A stretch of DNA of 24,316 bases from the NCBI GenBank assembly GCA_005223375.1, contig RXOD01004308.1, positions 1 to 24,316 on the forward strand, given 5' to 3'. This stretch comes from Amoebophrya sp. AT5.2 (taxonomy: Eukaryota; Sar; Dinophyceae; Syndiniales; Amoebophryaceae). Numbering within the stretch: the first letter of the stretch is position 1; the number at the start of each line of letters is the position of its first letter. Below, piece after piece: positions 20,501-24,316 of the stretch. The notes below the pieces were generated by a model, which made no database searches, was not told the DNA's origin, and saw only the letters and a list, made by a program, of their open reading frames with translations. The translations under genes and the position numbers were made by a program.

Positions 20501-21569
20501 GATGAAGCAACTCCTATACTCCCTCGTGATCTTCATCTTCAAACTGAAAGCAAGCTTTATCTTGACAACGACAGGCATTCTCGCGGAGATCCTCATTTTT
20601 AAGGGCGGCGTGTCGAAGAAGCCGTTTTTCTACGACGAGTCTCTGGGGAATAACGTGAACGAGATGACTGTCGCGGCCTACGTTTTCCAGCTCCTCGGCC
20701 GCCCTACACAGAAGTCGTGGCCGGACTTCCCGAAACTGCTGAAGCGCTGCAACTTCGAGAACTTCGAGGCGCACATACGCAACGCCCGTCCCCACAAGGA
20801 GCACCTCGTTTTGCGCGAGGACCCGGATAGTTGTACTACAACTTCTAGCAGCAAAGCCACGTCGACCGCTGGAGCAGGTGGAGCTTTAGCACTTTCCGGG
20901 GGCGCGGCCAAGAAGGGCGGAGGGCCGACGACGTCCAACTTTTTTTCAAACGAGGCGCTGAACCTGAAAGAGCTGTTCACCACCGGGGGCTGCAAGCAGG
21001 TACGGGCGCAGCTCTTCATCAAAGAATCCCTGTTCCACTTGCTAGGCGGGATGCTGAACCTGGACCCCGCATTCCGGTTCACAGCCCGGAAAAGTTTAGA
21101 AGACAGCTGGTTCGGAGAGAACCCGATGCCCACGTGGGACGCGGGCCGGTTCGCGAACCAAGTCGACGTGGTCACCGGAGCGGCGGACACGACGCGCGAG
21201 GAAAAGGAGCGGCGAGCCTTGGTGCGGATGTTAGAAGAGGCGGAAAGCACGCGGGCGGCAGTGGTGGATTCCAGGGAACTACAGGGACCGCCGGGGGCGG
21301 GAAGAGCCGGAGGAAGCAAAGCGAAGCCGTCGATAAAAACCGCTCCGCCGGGAGGAGGTGCTTTCGGCAGTGGTATTCCTGGAGGCGGGAGGAGGAACAG
21401 CGAAGGAGGTGCTGCTGGCGGAGCCGTAAGCGCGGAGGAAAGGTATGTTAGCAGGACTGGGAAGCGATTGCCTGGAAACTGGGAGCGCATGTGGTCGCGG
21501 ACGAACAAGAAAGTGTTCTACGCGAACACGAAAACGCGTGCGACACAATGGCACACACCGACGAAATGA
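17511..21569 (+). CDS. CDK10/11-like protein kinase with RS-rich N terminus and C-terminal WW domain
   Basis: Exons 17511-19280, 19850-20009 and 20575-21569 join in phase to 974 aa. Residues about 50-130 are Arg/Ser/Asp-rich (SRKASRSRSRERQRD), as in splicing-associated kinases. The kinase domain starts near 450, with the Gly loop GQGAYGKVYKA (about 456), VAAK lysine (about 479) and a cyclin-binding-type helix GANLSFMREV. The catalytic loop HRDLATKN (about 572) keeps Asp and Asn but has Ala where Ser/Thr kinases have Lys. DFG is at 593-595. The CDK-like VTILYRSIELLLG (617-629) has SIE instead of APE. LDIWGVGC|ILAEIL continues across intron 2. The end of the fold shows LNLDPAFRFTARKSL and SWFGENPMP, as in CDK10/11. 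A Gly/Ser linker leads to LPGNWERMWSRTNKKVFYAN and the rest of a WW domain (about 942-972, both Trp present) at the extreme C terminus. Probable nuclear role in transcription or splicing; activity is uncertain because of the altered motifs. Confidence 0.92.
18211..18228 (+). repeat. CAG trinucleotide repeat, six units
   Basis: Lies in exon 1 of the kinase gene, read in the GCA frame as a poly-alanine run within the disordered region. Such repeats often vary in length between strains. Confidence 0.8.
19281..19849 (+). other. Kinase intron 1
   Basis: Donor GTACCGCTAG, acceptor AAACACCAG, phase 0. It joins NISGEIK to VCDFGLSR, the expected step from catalytic loop to DFG. The downstream exon begins GT, so AG|GT is present at both ends. 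At 569 bp it is the largest intron here. A hairpin (GAATTCG at 19337-19343, CGAATTC at 19348-19354) lies 56 nt from the donor. Confidence 0.92.
20010..20574 (+). other. Kinase intron 2
   Basis: Donor GTATCTCTTT, acceptor ACAACGACAG, phase 1. It joins IWGVG to CILAEIL, restoring the CDK consensus. Length 565 bp, close to intron 1, but I see no sequence similarity between them. Confidence 0.92.
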
Positions 21570-21637
21570 CCGAAATGAAAAGAAATATTACATGTCTCTC
21601 CTGATGAATTACAGGGACAAATCTGCGTAAATCTTAG

Positions 21638-22186
21638 GTGCGTAAAAAAAATTTAATAAGCGTTAATGAAACAGCCTTAGATTCTGCCAGCCCGGCGTCG
21701 TCGAACGAGCCGTCCGAGCACCCCACCGCCAACGCCACGCTCCTGCCAGACCTGGTTTGCTATTTCTTTTTGATGACCTGTATTTGCCTGATGATTTCGA
21801 TGGTTTTTATGATGCGACTTTTTGCCTAGAAAGTGAAGCCAGAAGCCACGCCAGCTGCGGTTTCCGGCGCGCGGATTCGTGTCGGAACGGCGCGAGTGGA
21901 TGCTGAAGGTCCGCGACGCGAGCCATGTTTTTCGCTGTCGCGTTCTCTATTACGCCTACTTTTGGGGTCTGGCAGCTGCGTACTCGAGGGCTGCTCTCTA
22001 TTCGGTGGGGCTGGTTACGATGCTGGGATTGGTCGGTGGCAATGGATTCTCGTGCGAATTATGGTGATCGGTGCGTGAGGAGCGAAGAGATTGCTGCGGA
22101 ATTTCGGACCCAATCAGCATGCTACGGATATCGAACTGCGCCGACGGTCGTTCTACGATCTCACGGCTCCAGGAGGTACGAAATAG
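21638..22186 (+). CDS. Putative small membrane protein, multi-exon, 5' end unresolved
   Basis: The best-supported part is 21900-22035 joined to 22080-22186, an 80-aa product if the ATG at 21900 is used. It encodes MLKVRDASHVFRCR, a hydrophobic stretch of about 30 residues (VLYYAYFWGLAAAYSRAALY onward, ending LVTMLGLVG), then KRLLRNFGPNQHATDIELRR and a C terminus YDLTAPGGTK. The 44-bp intron 22036-22079 (GTGGCAATGG to GCGTGAG) has matching phases and fuses two otherwise offset frames. Upstream, the same frame extends to SERREW and RQLRFPARGF. A further exon at 21638-21754 (PASSNEPSEHPTANATLLPD), with an intron 21755-21842, would add an N-terminal part, but no starting ATG is found. No family recognised. 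The hydrophobic segment suggests one long or two short membrane helices. Confidence 0.42.
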
Positions 22187-22252
22187 CCCGAGTTCTTTGG
22201 TCTCGTTAGCTCTCTCCCCAGTTACGTAGAACACCGAATCAGCAGTAGTTTC

Positions 22253-22267
22253 AGCCTTCTCAAGGCT
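22253..22267 (+). repeat. Short hairpin before the nuclease-like start codon
   Basis: AGCCTT, CTC loop, AAGGCT: a perfect 6-bp stem ending 6 nt before the ATG at 22274. It could influence translation, or be chance. Confidence 0.35.
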
Positions 22268-22273
22268 TCAGAA

Positions 22274-23460
22274 ATGGGAACCAGCCCGAAGGAGATCGAG
22301 ACGCGAGGCGTCGCGGTTTTCAATGAGTTAGTGATCAACGATTTCCACGCGCAATACGGGCACGAGCTCCGCGCTGATGCTTTCATCAAACTCAAGACCG
22401 AATCAGGTACGCCCGAGAACGCGGCGCCCGGGGGCTGGCTCGCGGTGCAAGTGAAAACAACCACGAAAAGGACTGCCAGCTGGGCCCGCAAGATGAAGCA
22501 CGTGCTGCGGTACGAACGTGAGGGTTTGCACAACATGGCCCTGGTCGGCGTCAGCCTCGATCCGGAAGACCCCGTCTTCATCCACGTCGTTCACCGATGC
22601 AATAACTACGACTGCTTCTCCACCAAGGACGCCACCTGGAACACCACTCGGAGCTCCGCTGCTGCCCGGCTGCGAGAGCTATGCACCTCGGGGGCCACTC
22701 CGCTGAATGAATCTCCCACCAGCCGCTTCGTGTACTCGCAGGCCACGCTCATCGAATGTGAAGCCCGGGAGGACTTCAAGACCCTGCTCCGGGGGTCCCC
22801 TGTCAGTTACGAAGCGGCCACGACGGAGTTCACCGTCGTTGACGGGATCCTCTCCCTGAACGGCGTCCCTGGTGTGGGCTACCGCGTGCAAGAAAAGGTC
22901 CTCGCCTGGCGCCGCGAGAACGGGAAGCCCCTGGGCCTCCGCGTCTGCATGCGCCGGCACTGTCCACTTTCTTTAGGGTCCCCAAAAATTGGCCACCACT
23001 CTTATGGACTTTCACCGGCTCACCATACTGTTTTCGCTCCAGGTCCACTGGCAAGAATTACGGGCCGGCAGACGCTGACTACCTGCTGCTTCACGCCCGC
23101 GACTGCGACCCGTCTGCGTGTGCTCCGACCCGCATCTACGGCTCCGCCCTGATTCCCTGGCGCGAATTGGAGGCCCAGGGGTACCTCCACACGGGCGACG
23201 AGTAAGCTGCCATTTTTCTTTGAGTTAATTTACCGGCCGAAAGCTTAGTAACCGCATGCAAATCCTACTAAACACGACACAAAACCCACTACAGCGAGCC
23301 GGGACGCGGCATGTTGAGTATCTACCCGGAGGGGGCGCCGGGGGTGAAAACGGCGAGGCAGGGATGGGCCGAAACGTTTTTTCACAAGCGATCCGACATC
23401 GTACAAGCCATCTCCGACGAGCTCACTGCGGCGCAGGGACAGATCGCGAACGACATGTAG
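22274..23460 (+). CDS. PD-(D/E)XK-nuclease-like protein with two similar halves, 3 exons
   Basis: Exons 22274-22977, 23043-23201 and 23295-23460 join in phase to 342 aa. The N-terminal half has KEIETRGVAVFNELVINDF, then D35 in ELRADAFIKLK, then WLAVQVKTT with Q59-V-K61. The order Glu, Asp, (Q)xK resembles the core of PD-(D/E)XK nucleases, with Gln in place of Asp/Glu. The C-terminal half repeats the pattern weakly: VGYRVQEKVLAW (about 200), YGPADADYLLLHARD (about 242) and RIYGSALIPWREL (about 265), as in intron-associated or viral PD-(D/E)XK proteins that place a Y..aDxDyl strand after the QxK. The last exon ends SIYPEGAPG, a helix, and QGQIANDM before TAG. The family call rests on pattern recognition only. 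It could be a mobile-element or virus-derived nuclease, a repair enzyme or an inactive relative. The frame remains open for 60 codons after the stop. Confidence 0.6.
22978..23042 (+). other. Nuclease-like gene intron 1
   Basis: Donor GTCCCCAAAA, acceptor TTCGCTCCAG, phase 2, 65 bp. It joins CPLSLG to STGKNYGPADADY. GGTCC-like sequence occurs on both sides. A longer direct repeat (GTCCACT at 22962-22968 and at 23043-23049) would allow a different cut, but that puts exon 2 in a frame that stops early and looks non-coding. Confidence 0.7.
23202..23294 (+). other. Nuclease-like gene intron 2
   Basis: Donor GTAAGC, the most canonical in this gene, acceptor CCACTACAG, phase 2. It joins GYLHTGD to DEPGRGMLSIYPEG. 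CGAG is present at both boundaries. Without splicing the frame stops at the TAA overlapping the donor. Confidence 0.75.
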
Positions 23461-23766
23461 ACGGCAGCACTGCACCAGCGGGCTACGAACGGCCATTTCC
23501 TGAGCCTGCGGCCAAACATCGAGACTTCTCCAACGACAAGCACGAGGAACCGATTTTGCCCGACGTTGGCGCCGTTTCATCACGTTTCACGAGCCGCCAA
23601 CAACACAGCGTCCAGCTTCCGCGCAAGTTTTCCGGGGGACTGAGGCCCCCGTCGTGGTGTTTTCGGTCGGAGCTGCAGATTAGTTGTGGCGCGACTAAGA
23701 GCACGCAAGAAAGTACAAAAATGCGCGAGGTTTTTTAGTACAAGAAAGTAGTCGCTCATGAATGAA

Positions 23767-23781
23767 CGTCGCAGAGCGACG
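23767..23781. repeat. Short GC hairpin
   Basis: CGTCGC, AGA loop, GCGACG: a perfect 6-bp GC-rich stem in the convergent gap. Possible transcript-end structure; no T tract follows. Confidence 0.4.
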
Positions 23782-23977
23782 CGGTAGTTCTGCAGGAGTC
23801 TCTGCCAGTTCTATTAGGCGTAGAAACGCATGAGGATTAGGTTTTGACTATGAAAAAAAAATGAAGTAGCAGCTTCTTTACGTCCATAAGGTTGCCGCTA
23901 GTGTTAAGTGTACAAACAGCGACTTCGAAGAAATGAGTGGTGCTTTGCAAAAGTAGAACTAGATGAAGCAGTGATAT

Positions 23978-24011
23978 TCGCGACGCTATGGTGGCCGCCA
24001 CAGTGTCGCGA
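23978..24011. repeat. 34-nt imperfect palindrome
   Basis: The two 17-nt arms, starting TCGCGAC and ending GTCGCGA, are complementary at 14 of 17 positions with no loop. As + strand RNA, two of the three mismatches become G-U pairs and one is A-C. It sits between convergent genes. It may be a mobile-element remnant or a transcript-end structure. Confidence 0.65.
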
Positions 24012-24146
24012 GTAGTGCTGGTAGTAGGTGGCTTATTGTCTTTAAAAAATCTAAACAAGGACTGAGTCTTCGTGTACAAAAGATAGTCTCACCACAACTA
24101 CATCGAAATCTGCCTCCACGGGCCTGGACAAAAAAGAATCACTCAC

Positions 24147-24316
24147 CGAGTTTGATATCCTCGCCGAGATTCGTGCCGAGCCCGCCGTTCTTGTCGTCGT
24201 CCTTCTTCGACTTCTTGGCTCCCCCGGCTGTTCCCGCTGTTGCCGGACGTTTCCCCGGCTGCGGAGGGATGGGCTGCATCAACATCGGTTCTTCCTTGAA
24301 CTCGTCCAGCTCGCAT
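24147..24316 (-). CDS. Partial exon of a minus-strand gene
   Basis: Reading leftward from the window edge, one frame is open with G/C-rich third positions. It encodes CELDEFKEEPMLMQPIPPQP, a Lys/Asp-rich linker (KKSKKDDDKN) and GGLGTNLGEDIKL. It ends at a canonical donor, GTGAGT on the minus strand (24141-24146). The exon continues beyond the window, so neither start nor product is known. The alternative ATG exactly at the window edge (24314-24316) is in another frame and is not favoured. No family recognised. Confidence 0.55.

Larger units (their letters stand above)
23461..24146. other. Convergent intergenic region
   Basis: This lies between the last + strand gene and a minus-strand gene. 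The first 180 bases remain open in the frame of the upstream gene after its TAG. Two hairpins are listed separately. The minus-strand gene should have its next exon in or beyond this region, but none is recognised. Confidence 0.5.

Noticed and set aside
3036..20574. Terminal inverted repeats defining DNA-transposon-type introner elements
   Set aside because: I compared the two ends of several of the larger introns by eye and found no matching inverted termini; only short direct repeats are present.
20678..21508. Minus-strand ORF of 276 codons opposite kinase exon 3
   Set aside because: Shadow of the conserved kinase and WW coding region.
22962..23049. Splicing of the nuclease-like intron at the 7-bp direct repeat GTCCACT
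   Set aside because: This cut leaves exon 2 in a frame that stops early and looks non-coding. The donor at 22978 gives an in-phase join to a protein-like frame that continues through the next exon.
1..24316. CRISPR arrays, rRNA genes, bacterial operon signals
   Set aside because: No regularly spaced repeats, conserved rRNA blocks or ribosome-binding-site-led gene runs were seen; the genes are intron-containing and eukaryotic.

Overview
This is a nuclear DNA window from a gene-dense protist. Genes are split by short introns, coding exons have G/C-rich third codon positions, and intergenic DNA is AT-richer. A ciliary tubulin glycylase and a Golgi tether subunit show that it is eukaryotic and probably flagellated. 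Nearly all genes lie on the + strand. Long Ser/Ala/Gly-rich insertions, AG|GT direct repeats at intron ends and many GTAC splice donors fit an alveolate of the dinoflagellate lineage, for example a Syndiniales parasite such as Amoebophrya. That placement is inference: no rRNA or other marker is present.

Layout: 1-966 is non-coding, with a strong hairpin. 967-7046 (4 exons) encodes an approximately 1825-residue TTLL3/8-type tubulin glycylase. 7047-8458 holds only weak ORFs. 8459-11170 (4 exons) encodes COG6. 11171-13186 is intergenic and holds a 1.1 kb insertion with a 17-A tail, a 3' stem-loop and a perfect 16-bp target-site duplication, the marks of retroposition. The insertion carries a Cys-rich coding stretch. 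13187-14206 is an uninterrupted 339-aa orphan. 14822-15133 is a 103-aa protein with a possible N-myristoylation start. 15672-16999 is a tentative five-exon coiled-coil gene. 17511-21569 (3 exons) encodes an approximately 974-aa CDK10/11-like kinase with an RS-rich N terminus and a C-terminal WW domain. 21638-22186 holds a small membrane-protein gene. 22274-23460 (3 exons) encodes a 342-aa protein with two possible PD-(D/E)XK-like halves. The strand then switches: 24147-24316 is a partial minus-strand exon, and the convergent gap between carries a long imperfect palindrome.

The genes do not form one pathway. Glycylase (axonemal tubulin), COG6 (retrograde Golgi traffic) and the RS/WW kinase (probably transcription or splicing) are housekeeping or structural genes in a unidirectional block. 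Exon boundaries were inferred from conserved protein alignment, phase and GT-AG signals. Those of the glycylase, COG6, kinase and nuclease-like genes are well supported. Those of the coiled-coil, membrane and Cys-rich genes are tentative.
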